Source: Euptelea pleiosperma (taxonomy: Eukaryota > Streptophyta > Magnoliopsida > Ranunculales > Eupteleaceae). From it: a stretch of 64,000 nucleotides of DNA. The translations under genes and the position numbers were made by a program. The DNA lies in assembly GCA_035048495.1 (NCBI GenBank), contig CM068543.1:25657751-25721750 (forward strand). The letters run 5' to 3'. The notes beneath the pieces are model-generated. The model saw nothing but the letters and a program-made list of their open reading frames with translations, was not told where the DNA came from and ran no database searches. Shown here one piece after another: positions 9,428 through 19,012 of this stretch (position 1 is the stretch's first letter; every line of letters starts with the position of its first letter).

Positions 9428-11103
9428 TCTATAGAACAAAACACAACCTATGTCTCAGCCTCATAAAGAATGGCTCAGATCAAATCGCTGCTTAAGCCAT
9501 CCAATGGTTAAAACATGCATCCCGCCCAACCACCTACCCCACTACCCCAACGCATAACTCTTCCCACCAACATTCTACACCCAACAACACGAAGAGGGCT
9601 TGGGCAAAGAGGGTTTTACTCTTTTTCTCTCTACCTCCCCCCTCTCTCTCTCATTAATCTCTCTCTTGAGCAAGAGGGTCTGGGATTGTTGTACTTTTCT
9701 CGTGCAAGCCCTCAAATTTCCACTTGCACCCTCAATCTCTATGCTCTCCAGATGCTCTGCCTCTCTCTCTCTCTCTCTCAATGTGCCGCCTCAACTGCTT
9801 CACTACATAGTCCTCATCTTATTCACTAGCCTCCAGCAAGGTTGCCAAAGTCATCATCTTCTCCACCTGATCCAGGAAGGTTGCCAAAGTCACCATTCTC
9901 AAGGACTTCCTCTACCACCACAGCAGCAACGTTGCCTTTGTCCTCCGAAAATGATGCTCGAGATATGCAAGGGAAACTCTTGAAGAAAATGACCAAGTTG
10001 CTCAAGATAATGACCAAGTTGCTGAATATATATGGAGTCTACAAGAGTAGGTGCTATGAGTGTGAAGATGATGGATAGTGTGTCAGGGCAATGGCATGGG
10101 AAAAGGATGAATCCAATGGGGGAGAGGGTGATCGAAGAGCTACAGCAGCAGCAGCGCCTGCGTGCTCCACCCGTTGTGCAAAGAGTTCCTAAAACCTTAT
10201 AACTATTTAAGTAATCACTCACTCTCTCTCTCTCTCTCTCTATTTAACCCTTTCTCTCACTCACTCAATCTATCTCTCTTTGATTTTCCAAAAAAATCCT
10301 CCAATTTAGGGTTCAGTTTCCTTTTCTTTGCTCTTCATTCGTATCTACTTAATGGAGGTGCATCGTCAACATCAACTCTAATCTCTGCAACTATTTATAG
10401 ATCAAACTTATTTAAAATTCTAAGTCGAAAAGAGAAGTTTTGATCATGTTAGGGCTCAAAGATTTCAAATCTCAATTGTTTATAAATCTTTCTTTCATTT
10501 AGCAACTTGGTCGTTATCTAGACCAACTTGGTCGTTTTCTTCAAGAGCTTCCCTTGCATATCTCGAGCATCATTTTGGGGGGACAAAGGCAATGCTATTG
10601 TTGTGGTGGGAGAGGAAGTCCTTGAGAACGATGACTTTGGCAACCTTGCTGGAGGTGGAGAAGTTGATGACTGTGGCAACCTTGCTGGAGGCTAGTGAAG
10701 AAGATGAGGGACTATGTAGTGAAGCAGTTGCGGCGGCACATTGAGAGAGAGAGAGGCAGAGCGTCTGGAGAGCATAGAGATTGAGGGTGAGAGTAGAAAT
10801 TTGAGGGCTTGCGCAAGAAAAATGCAGCTGCAATCCCAAACCCGCTTGCTCAAGAGAGAGATTGTGAGAGAGAGAGGGAGGATCTAGAGAGAAAGAGAGT
10901 GAAACCCTTTTCGCCCAAGTCCTTTTCATGTCGTTGGGTGTAGAATGTTGGTGGGGAGAGCTATGCGTTGGGGTAGTGGGGTAATGGGGTAATGGGGGTA
11001 GGTGGTTGGGCGGGACACATTTTAACCGTTGAATGGCTTAAGCAGTGAGTTGATCTGAGCCACTCTTTATTAGGCCGAGACATAGGTTGTGTTTTGTTAT
11101 ATA
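9428..11103. repeat. Giant foldback with ~600 bp inverted arms
   Basis: The left arm (9428 to about 10025) and right arm (10501 to about 11103) are inverted copies. By eye they match at roughly 85% or better over their length; shared blocks include ACAAAACACAACCTATGTCT, CCCGCCCAACCACCTACC, CTCTTGAGCAAG and GATGCTCGAGATATGCAAGG. The 475 bp spacer contains a (CAG)n run near 10143 and CT repeats. Both arms start with a TCTATA-AACAAAACACA sequence like a Helitron 5' end. Reading frames in the arms are in CT-rich low-complexity sequence and I do not call them genes. Confidence 0.75.
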
Positions 11104-11909
11104 CTAGTGGGTGTCCCGTGCCATCGGCACTCCTCGACAAAGAATTTGCCAAAATCAGGTGAGTCGCAGAGATCCACCGTCCATTTGGGAGAGGATTAGA
11201 TCTCGGCCCTTCATTATTGATGCTTATAAGAGGAGGTATAAATAGGGAGACAACCAATGTGTTTTGTTATATAGAATAGTAAATGGCCCATGCCCATGGC
11301 ACTCTCCGACAAAAGCGTTTGCAAAAATTGGGTGCCTTCAGCACTCAAACGGTATAACGGACTAGGGTGTTACCGTTTTTTCCATTTTAACGGCTGTTAT
11401 CATGGATTGTAACACACAGAGGGAGAAATGGGAAAATAACATAAATAACAAAAAATAACGGCGTTGAAATATAAATTTTGAATAAATTGAGGTCAAATGA
11501 GGCGGATTGAGTGGCTGAAATCTAACCGTCCACATTAGATCGATGGATTTGATCTCAACTACTCTTTATCTAACCGTCCACATTAGATGGATGGATAAGA
11601 TAAGAGAATACAATTGAGTTGTCTTGATATATGTGTGGGTGGCCCGTGCTCGCGGCACTTTCCGAAAAAGTGTTTGTCAAAATCGGGTGGGAGTTAATCT
11701 CAGCCATCGATATGAAGCATAGTGGATCTCAGCTACTCATTATTGAAGCCATATAAGATAAAAGGGGTATAAGAAAACTATTTAATTTTCGTTAAATTCT
11801 ATTTGGTGTTTGTCAAAACCATCCATTTGGTGTGATAAGATCTCGGCCATCCTTTATGAATCCGGATAAGAGGGGAAGACAATCGTTCTGTTTTATTATA
11901 TAGATATAT
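11104..11909 (-). mobile_element. Tandem mini-Helitron-like units
   Basis: Read on the - strand, three consecutive units are seen. The clearest, 11275 to 11104, starts TCTATATAACAAAACACATT and ends with hairpin GTGCCGATGGCAC about ten bases before CTAG, followed by T: the classic Helitron terminus pattern. The second (about 11640-11276) and third (about 11909-11641) have decayed equivalents (TGCCATGGGCA; GTGCCGCGAGCAC) and a shared internal block GACAAA(A/G)..TTTGCCAAAATC. None encodes Rep/helicase. Unit two carries a remnant of the AACGG hAT MITE at about 11345-11460. Confidence 0.6.
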
Positions 11910-12563
11910 TGATAGTAAAAATCATTATTTTATATAGTGTGATGCACTGTGCGATACACCATAGATGTGCCTTATGATACATCAGTGAGTGTAACTTACA
12001 TTTTAGTGCATGTTTCGATTCTGAGGGGGATGGGTGAGTATTGTAACCCGTGCATTGGCGCACATTGAATGCCTCAGTGCGCATTGTGATTCGTGCCTAT
12101 TGGTGCAACCAAACACTTTTTTTTGCCGAGGTGCACACATCGACGCTAATGCCTGCACGTTTGTAAAAAAACACACAACCTTAGATGCCCATTGATCTTG
12201 GGATTTTCTGAGGAGAATCCACAAGAAATCAATGGAGGTTTGCATATTCGGTTAGCCAGATTCATCTACCCAATTGCTCGTTGCATCAAAAAAGAATTGT
12301 CTGATCATCAATCTTGGAGGTTGTTTGGACAACCATTATCGTTGACTTCAAATTTATTTGACGCTCGAAAGTATTGTATGAGCGTTTTGGCATAAGTATA
12401 TATTGTTTGGCCGTTTTGCATAGATGCATTGCAAATAATAATTTGTAACAATTAATTTTGACTGGGAAACGATGACGGATTTTTTTTTTTCTATTGTCTA
12501 TTTTGTGAAAGAAAGTAGCTAGCTAGTTTTATTTATTTTTAAAACAAAAACTTTAATAGAAAC

Positions 12564-13418
12564 CATGGTTTAAAAAATGGCCGTTATAACGGATTCGGAC
12601 CTCCCCCGTTACGTTACATGCTGTCTCATACAAGTTGAGGCCTAAGACGAAAACTCTATACAAGGCCTTTTTTATATTTAATATATATATATGATATTAA
12701 TTAAAAAATTAAACTCTATATTATTGGAAATATTTATATAAAAACTATTCTTGATAATCAAAAACCATCGAAAAAAATTTAGATGCACAATAGAACCCAG
12801 TGCAGTCGATGTAGAGGACTCTCGTGGCCCTACATAGATTATTTTTTGGGTCCAATGACTGCGTGGATGTTCAGCCTATCTACTGGTGTATACTAAAAAT
12901 CAACTTGACTGATGATGTCTAGCCATTGAATTTACTACCCAAAAAACATGCTTGAATCCAATGGTTAGAATTAATCATGTCCTAAAAAGTACTAAATCTA
13001 TGGCTGGAGATAATCAATCAGGTTGATTTTTGGTTTGTATATCCAATTAGGGGTGGGCTAAAAATCCATGTGGTTAGTGGGACCTGGGCTGGCGACCTTC
13101 TCTCATCAAGGGACCTTAGGCGACTGCTTTAATGGCCTTAAGGTAGACCCGGCCCTGCGTACCGTTAAAACGCCCAGAAAATAACGGCCGTTATTTTCCA
13201 TTTCTGAAAATTTTTGAGAAAAAAAACGGCCGTTATTTCCATTATTTTTCATTTTTTGAAAATCTGAAACTCAAATTTCAAAATTTGAATTCCGGTACCC
13301 TGTTTTCCGTTAGTTTCCATTTTTGACTCTGAGTGTTATTTTCGTTATAAGTTATAACGGAAAAAACGGTAACGCCCCCAGTCTGTTATACTGTTATAAC
13401 GGCCCCTTTTAAACCTTG
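12564..13418. mobile_element. hAT-type MITE, CAAGGTTTAAA family, copy 3, with nested insertion
   Basis: It begins CATGGTTTAAA and ends TTTTAAACCTTG with exact 8-bp target duplications ATAGAAAC (12556-12563 and 13419-13426). It is in reverse orientation to copies 1 and 2. Family sequence stops at ...CCCCGTTACGTTA (12616) and resumes with TACCGTTAAAACGCCCAG (13160), so about 543 bp were inserted later. Confidence 0.85.
12617..13159. mobile_element. Unclassified insertion inside hAT MITE, itself carrying a GGATGTTT-family element
   Basis: The outer part (CTTAGGCGACTGCTTTAATGG...GGTAGACCCGGCCCTGC at the right; TTGAGGCCTAAGACGAAAAC at the left) is an unclassified dispersed sequence. Within it, about 12800-13086, lies a palindromic unit with CTCGTGGCCCTACATAG, GCGTGGATGTTCAGCC and the mirrored GTGGGCTAAAAATCCATG. 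This makes three layers of insertion. Confidence 0.5.
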
Positions 13419-13426
13419 ATAGAAAC

Positions 13427-14134
13427 AACCAAACAAGTAAAATACATTTTTCTTTTTGCTAAAAACAATTATGTTTTCATCAAAATAGTTTATGAGGTGC
13501 ATCAGAACAGGCCGATTGAGTCACAGACAGTGTAGACCCATTGGGGGTGACGTGAAGCTTAAAGAACATGCAAGAATAGCTGCATGAACGTGGCTGAGAT
13601 CCTGTACTCCACATCACCATCTTTTTCTAAGAGCACGCACGGTCGTCATAATCATGAAGACCCACCTCGTGGTCATAACAAATAATGATGATCCCATGCA
13701 TGCATGCACATAGACAGAAATCAAAGGATGAGAATGATCGCAGTCCATGATAATATCTTGTTCCCATGCACATTTATTTAGGTTAATGGGCAAGAACAGG
13801 CGTCAACGAGTCTTTGTAGTTTCTGTTTGTTGTTGGTCTGAAAAGGAAAGAGGCAGCTCTCTGTATGAGAAAACCCAGAACCAGTGAATTCATCAGTGGT
13901 CCCACTTAACGTACTGATAAAGTCATAGAAAGTGTTGGAGGAGAGTGGTAGTCGAAGCTCAGAGAAAGGGAAACTGACAGAGAGAGAGAGAGAGAGTGAG
14001 AGTTGAAGCTCAGAGAAAGGGAAACTTGGAGGGAGAAAGGAGGGAAAGATTGTTTCACTGAGATCTATTGCAAAGCTATGAACAGTAGAACCTGTGACTA
14101 GTCTGTACTCGTCTGTTGTCTTCTGCACTCACTG
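13427..14134. other. Intergenic, no gene recognised
   Basis: The stretch includes a short duplicated module at about 13950-14030, where GAAGCTCAGAGAAAGGGAAA occurs twice around a (GA)n run. The longest reverse-strand reading frame is biased by that repeat and resembles nothing known to me. Confidence 0.4.
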
Positions 14135-14320
14135 AATTCTTCACTTGGTGGACCTATATATACACCAAAATTCAGCCTGATTGAGGATTTCTAGCCGTTC
14201 AATTTGTTGGGGTACTCGGATCAAATGGTTAGAGATCACTAGGCTAATCTTTGGTGTACTTGTAGGTCCACCAACGTTTATGGGTCAGTGAATCTGAAAG
14301 AGTTGCCGTGTTGCATTCTC
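14135..14320. repeat. GGATGTTT-family palindromic element, core only
   Basis: The arms CACTTGGTGGACCTATATA and CACCAAAATTCAGCCTGATT are mirrored by AGGCTAATCTTTGGTG and GTAGGTCCACCAACG. The outer parts of the family are absent or eroded. Confidence 0.5.
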
Positions 14321-14382
14321 TCAGGCCTAGGAGATTGAGCTAATTGATCTGCTAGTGAGGGCAAAAATTTTCTACTTGACCA

Positions 14383-14384
<2 letters not shown>

Positions 14385-14417
<33 letters not shown>

Positions 14418-14864
14418 ATTACATCCACACAGTAACCAGGCTTAATTAGTAACAGTATAGTACTGAGACTTCATACACCAATAATTCAACAATACACACA
14501 GAAACATGATCTCTTTCTCTCTCTTACCATCGATCCAAACACAGTAGCCATTCGTTAGTAACAAACTGACACTTGATACATTAATAACACAGAGAACCGT
14601 GACCTAAATTTCTCTCTCTCTCTCTCTCTCACTAGCATCCAGACATAGTAACCCTTCATTAGTAACAAACTGACACCTTGATACATTAATAACACAGAGA
14701 ACCATGACCTAAATTAATTTCACTGTTTGCACTTTGCATATCTCTCTCTCTCTCTCTCTCTAGCATCCAGACATAGTAACACTTCATTAATTAGTAACAA
14801 ATTAAATTGACACCTGATACATTAATAATAAACACATATAGAACCATATGATGACCTCAGTTCC

Positions 14865-14916
<52 letters not shown>

Positions 14917-15245
14917 AGCATCCAGACATAGTAATAAGCCTTCATTAGTAACAAACTGACACCTTGATACATTAAGAACGCATAGAACCATGACCTAAAT
15001 TTCACTGTTTGCACTTTGCATCCCTCTCTCTCTCTAGCTAGCATCCAGACATAGTAACACTTCATTAATTAGTAACAAAACTGACACTTGATACATTAAT
15101 AATAAACACATAGAGAAACCATATGATGAAGTCACTTCCATTTCTGTCTGCATCTCTCTCTTCAACACTTACACATAATAATTAGCAATTTTAATTAGTA
15201 AGCTAACTAAAACTTCTTACACTAACAGTACACAGAACCATGACC
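14385..15245. repeat. Tandem minisatellite derived from the 3' end of the WIP gene
   Basis: About seven imperfect units of 85-150 bp are seen. Each carries variants of AGAACCATGACCT, then a CT microsatellite, CATCCAGACATAGTAA, CTTCATTAGTAACAAACTGA and TTGATACATTAATAA. On the - strand the conserved block is AGGTCATGGTTCT, which in the unit nearest the gene is coding sequence for the last residues before the stop codon of the WIP gene (15222-15240). Array and gene therefore share sequence. CT runs of 16-42 bp separate units. Confidence 0.75.
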
Positions 15246-16168
15246 TCCATTTCCGTATTCATCCTCATTTTCATCATCTTCTTCTTCATTCTCACGTAAA
15301 TCTACACCATGCGGAGCGTGACCATCTCCGAATGAACGTATATGGTCCTTGAGGGACCTCTTGTGCTTAAAATCAGAACCACATATACAAAACCAGAGCT
15401 TCCCACAGTTCTTCTCATGGGTACGCCAATCACCCTTAACTGCAAAAGGCTTCCCACATTTACGACACCCAAACGGTTTCACTCCATGTTTTCGCTTGTA
15501 ATGTGTTTGAAGTGTCCTGAAATCCTTTAATGGTTTCGACTGTGGGTGTTCAATGTTGTTCTTACAACCCTGAGCACAGCAATAACAAGGCAATCTCAAC
15601 ATCGATGACGCTGGTTTCGTCCCCCTTAGCGACTCTGGACCCTTTCGATACTGCGATCCGTGCCCCCACATATGCATCTACACGATTAATTATAACAGAA
15701 AAAATAGAATGTAAACTGAACCCCATAAACTCAAAAAAGAAAAAAAAGAAAAAAAAAAAAGAAACCATGCACAAATGTTCAAGATGGTTTATAATTAACC
15801 TGCATATTGTTGTATCGGTTGAAGGTCTTGTTGCACACAATGCAAGAAAATTGAGTTGCGCCAACAAGGATTTGAGCAGGTGATGGAATCCAATATTGTT
15901 CATCAGTTGGGACATCATTGTTAGTAGTAGTAATACTGCTTGTGCTAGCTCCAGCAGATGAGGGTCCGATATGAAGAGCGACGGTTACACTATCTTTGCT
16001 AGTAGAATGTCGACAATCTCCGACATGGTCGGAGGAGTGATGACAGAAACGGCGTTTGGAGGAGTTGTCTTGTCCTGGTGGGCGAAGAGTGAGCAGTATA
16101 TCATCTTCATCAACTTCTAAACAAGCGCTCTCACTAGAGGAGATGTGGTTAAGCGAAGGGGTGTGCAT
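15222..16168 (-). CDS. WIP-type C2H2 zinc-finger transcription factor (TT1/WIP family, 2 exons)
   Basis: WIP proteins are nuclear plant transcription factors that act in seed-coat pigmentation, root and transmitting-tract development and flower sex determination. Exon 1 is 16168-15800, exon 2 is 15677-15222, with a 122-bp GT-AG phase-0 intron; the product has 274 residues. The signature WIP tripeptide is at residues 93-95 ([13 protein letters not shown]). Finger 1 is C109-C112-H125-H129, split by the intron after Gln123. Then follow [13 protein letters not shown], finger 2 ([10 protein letters not shown]...HYKRKH, 154-187), finger 3 (C194-C197-H210-C214) and finger 4 (C220-C222-H235). The C terminus is acidic (about 251-263). 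I chose Met at 16168 because the open frame upstream is a CT repeat and TATA region typical of a leader. A short hydrophobic ILLTLRPPG lies near the N terminus. The exact WIP member is not determinable. Confidence 0.94.
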
Positions 16169-16182
16169 GGTAATGTAAACAG

Positions 16183-16183
16183 T

Positions 16184-16221
<38 letters not shown>
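16183..16221 (-). repeat. CT microsatellite in the WIP gene 5' leader
   Basis: A near-uninterrupted (GA/CT) run lies 15-50 bases upstream of the WIP start codon, so it is probably transcribed. Such runs are common in plant leaders and are length-variable. A poly-G run also occurs at about 16340-16355. Confidence 0.7.
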
Positions 16222-16225
<4 letters not shown>

Positions 16226-16282
16226 AGGTTTTGGTGGTGAAGATAAGAGTGAGGCGAATAAAAGGCAATAAATAAATATGAG

Positions 16283-16290
16283 TTTATATA
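16283..16290 (-). promoter_or_regulatory. Possible TATA box of the WIP gene
   Basis: On the - strand TATATAAA is read at this site, about 115 bases upstream of the chosen start codon. Spacing and sequence fit a plant TATA box. This supports the later ATG at 16168 rather than the upstream in-frame ATG at 16402. No experiment supports it here. Confidence 0.45.
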
Positions 16291-16402
16291 TGGATTTGCG
16301 AGGGATATGATTAGGATTTTGGATCAAAAAGTGAATGAGAGGGGGGGGGGGGGGGAAATTTGCTGGGGCGAGTCCACCTATGTAACAGAAACTCCGTGGC
16401 AA

Positions 16403-17190
16403 AGGTACGCAACGGGTTTTTTTTTTTTTCCCGATGGACGAAGGGTGGGTGACCCAGCCCTGACAAGGAAGGACTAATCCCTACGGATGCACGCACGCAA
16501 TCTCGACGGGCTTCTCATAAGAATGACACTTACAAGTAAAACAAACTCTTCAAATAACTTGAAAATGATGATGTCGGCGATTCAATGGACTTCAAGCCTG
16601 GCCTCAGTATGACGTCGATGTCTTTTAGATGATATTTCTCCCCTTCTAATTTTTATCTCAAGTATGCTATAGGTTTGTGAGTGATCACATTCAGATACAA
16701 TGAAGTCCTTGACTGCAATACAACACTCTTATTTTCCGTATAAAAGCTCGTGTAGATTTTGAATTTTAGATGTTTTGAAAATATATTTGGCCCTTTGCTT
16801 GTCTTTATATAAACTTTAATGTGTCGCTTCCCAAGAGGCACTTACTAAATAGAAAATCATATGGTTCGCAACTGATCTGTTATCTCAATACGATCCTAGC
16901 TAGTCACCATATGTGTCAAACCGTCAACTGATCAAAAACTTCAAGGCACTCTTCTAAATACACATGTGTAAAGAGTTTTCTACTTTATATTCTTTTTTCT
17001 TTTCTTGGCCCAGACAATGTGGGAGCTAGTAAAACATTCACACAAGTTTCTTGTTTGAAAAATTAATATTAAAAGACAAAATGCTTAATTTTGAAAATAA
17101 CTCCAACATTAATTAACATATAGACTGCAAAATAGATCTTCAAATCATACTGAAGCATAAGATTTGCATGAATAGAGTTGTTGCTGCTTT
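16403..17190. other. Upstream region of the WIP gene, no gene recognised
   Basis: Only short, unrelated reading frames are present. It may include regulatory DNA of the WIP gene, but no specific site stands out to me. Confidence 0.4.
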
Positions 17191-17194
17191 AGAT

Positions 17195-17440
17195 CATGGT
17201 TAGAGACAGATTGAATCTGAATCCCAAGCAGCTATAAATGCATTCAACAATGATGATATTCCATGGAAAGTTAGAGCGATATGGGACTCCATCAAAAAAT
17301 AGGTTTAATTGGATTCGTACGACCTCCACTTAACTTTGGCACCAACCGTTGCGCAAACATTGGTGTCAATCTCCCCCTTGGTTCTAGCTATTGGTGGGAC
17401 ACAAAGCATCATTTATTGTCCGTGGAAAACCCTAACAAGA
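17195..17440 (+). pseudogene. Remnant of LINE RNase H-like domain
   Basis: Frame-shifted translation gives SQAAINAFNNDDIPWKVRAI followed by NRCANIGVNLPLGS and a WW pair. This order resembles the RNase H-like domain at the end of plant LINE polyproteins (position-then-IPW-then-N.A..L). It has stops and no flanking reverse transcriptase. The identification is tentative. Confidence 0.4.
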
Positions 17441-17735
17441 TCGACTCTCGCTTTAGTTCTTGGTGCTTTTCTTTCCTTCTCCTTTGTTCCACCTTCCTTT
17501 TATCTTTTTTGCCTACACAATGTGTCAAACGACGGGGTAGCTTGGTCAAACCAATAATGGCTTGAGACATGGCATATATCCACAGTGGCAACATTGTGGG
17601 TGGCATCACCTCAGCACCAGGTGATGATGTGGCACCCATTGTGGCTACTGCCCTGAATGGTGATATCACCTCGTAATGGTTTCTCACCGCGAGGTTGTGT
17701 CACCTAATCCATGGTGACACATATATGTCATCTAT

Positions 17736-17751
17736 GGTGGGACATCACTGT

Positions 17752-17798
<47 letters not shown>

Positions 17799-17860
17799 CT
17801 TGTGCTGGTTCCAGGGGTCCGATATGAAAAGTGAAGGTTACAGTAGGAGAAGTATCTTCA
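17736..17860 (-). pseudogene. Duplicated fragment of WIP exon 1 with expanded TAG repeat
   Basis: TGGGACATCACTGTTAGTAG, TGCTTGTGCT, GGTCCGATATGAAAAG and GAAGGTTACA match 15909-15985 in the WIP coding exon in the same order and orientation. Where the gene has a few TAG triplets (encoding the Thr/Asn run on the - strand), this copy has about fifteen (17751-17797). It lies about 1.6 kb upstream of the WIP start and has lost the neighbouring coding sequence. Confidence 0.75.
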
Positions 17861-18130
17861 ATGTTTTAGAAACCTAACCGATGATGGAACTGATTTTTTG
17901 TGAGACTGGTCGTACCGTGGTCTGACCATGGTTTGATTTGGTGCGTTGTATTTATTAAATATTTAATATATATGAAAAAAAAATAACAAACACAAAAAAT
18001 TTGAAGAATGAGAGATAATATAAATTAAAATAAGTGAATAAATGAAGATTAATTTATCATCTAACATGTTTTTTTTTTAAAATAAGAGATAAAGATTATC
18101 CTATTTAACAAGGAACAAGCGCCGAGGACC

Positions 18131-18322
18131 CCCTTTTCTGACCCCCTTGGGAGTTGGACTTGTCGCCGTGAATTATGAGAATCTAACGGTGGTTGATAGT
18201 GCTCATGAGCTGGCGTTCACTTAATGAAAAAAGGGAATGCCCACTCAGCACTATCAAACCACTGTTAGATTCTTGGAATCCACGGCGCCAGTCTAACTAC
18301 CGAGGGGGGGCAGAAAAAGGGT
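18131..18322. mobile_element. Short palindromic MITE
   Basis: The left arm CCTTTTCTGACCCCCTTGG, GAATCTAACGGTGGTTGATA is mirrored by TATCAAACCACTGTTAGATTC and GGGGGGGCAGAAAAAGG. The arms are about 90 bp with a loop of about 10 bp. No flanking duplication is certain. Confidence 0.65.
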
Positions 18323-18495
18323 TAAAAAATGAGGATTCTTTTATTATTCAACATGTTATTATTAAAAAAATAGAGATTTGGTGAAATTAGATTACATGGA
18401 ATCCTCTTATTTAGGAAATCTTGTTATTTTAATATTTATGAATTTTATCTTAAATTTTCTCAACAAATTACACAAGTCAAGCACATTTTTCTTAT

Positions 18496-19003
18496 GGGAA
18501 TTTTTGACATACCCCCCATGTTATCTTCAAAATTGGACATACCCCCCCCACAATTTGAAAAAGCTGACATACCCCCCCAATGACTCGGTCCACCATCATT
18601 TGACCCGAGTAGACTACCAAATTTTTTATTAAAGGACGAAAGTGCCCTTGTCCTCAACTTTAGAACAAGGGTTTGGGTTTAGGCCAAAACCTAAATCCCA
18701 AATCCCTTGTCCTAATTTATTTTCATTTATTGGCCGGCGATGGGCGGTCAACCCATTGGAATCTCTTGGCTGGCCGTCCACTACAGCCGTTTGATTTGGG
18801 GTTTGGGTTTTTGCCCAAACCCTTGTTCCAATGTTGAAGACAAGGGCATTTTTGCCATTTAATAAAAAAATCGGTAGTCAACTCGGGTCAACACTGGTCA
18901 AATGACAGTGGACCGAGTCATAGGGGGGTATGTCGGCTTTTTCAAATTGTGGGGGGTATGTCAAATTTTAAAGATAACATGGGGGGGTATGTCAAAAATT
19001 CCC
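18496..19003. mobile_element. Mutator-like TIR element, GGGAATTTTTGACATACC family, copy 2
   Basis: It starts GGGAATTTTTGACATACC and ends with its inverse, flanked by exact 9-bp duplications TTTTCTTAT (18487-18495 and 19004-19012). It is shorter than copy 1 because most of the interior is gone, leaving the two arms around the GGCGGTCAACCCATTGG block. Confidence 0.88.
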
Positions 19004-19012
19004 TTTTCTTAT

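Larger units (their letters stand above)
9134..12180. mobile_element. 3.05 kb insertion in the 3' LTR, PIF/Harbinger-like by its target site
   Basis: The LTR sequence breaks after AAGCTTTA at 9133 and resumes with TTAGATGCCC at 12181, so TTA is duplicated at both ends. The insert begins GGTCCCATTTGTTTTTT and ends ACACACAACC; the reversed right end GGTTGTGTGTTTTTTT is loosely similar to the left. TTA duplication with a GG start fits PIF/Harbinger-type elements, but no transposase is visible and the terminal match is weak. Inside lie a giant foldback and mini-Helitron units. Confidence 0.55.
6650..12290 (+). mobile_element. Non-autonomous LTR retrotransposon, disrupted by nested insertions
   Basis: Two LTR copies share GAAGTTGC(G/A)GGAATCAA, CAAAAGCAATTTCAGTAG, ATTAGGGTT and a TATA region (TATTTGCCTATATATAGGC). 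The 5' LTR runs from about 6650 to about 8043, including the MULE-type insertion at 6803-7660. It is followed by TTGGTAGGAGAGC, a decayed primer-binding site like that for initiator Met tRNA. The 3' LTR starts near 8650, stops at 9133 and resumes at 12184-12290, ending GCTCGTTGCATCAA like the 5' LTR. The internal region is only about 600 bp, so the element lacks pol. The superfamily is not certain; a gypsy-like non-autonomous element is my best guess. The outer left boundary is not resolved. Confidence 0.65.

Noticed and set aside
9515..10929. Several 90-127 residue frames with Leu/Ser runs
   Set aside because: They arise from CT repeats in the inverted arms of the foldback and appear in mirrored form on both strands.
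14385..15245. CRISPR-like repeat-spacer array
   Set aside because: Units are long, unequal and contain CT microsatellites; the sequence is plant nuclear DNA and the repeated block is derived from a neighbouring gene end.
15779..16402. Longer WIP protein starting at 16402
   Set aside because: The extra 78 residues come from a CT microsatellite and a TATA-containing region; the family-like N terminus starts at 16168.
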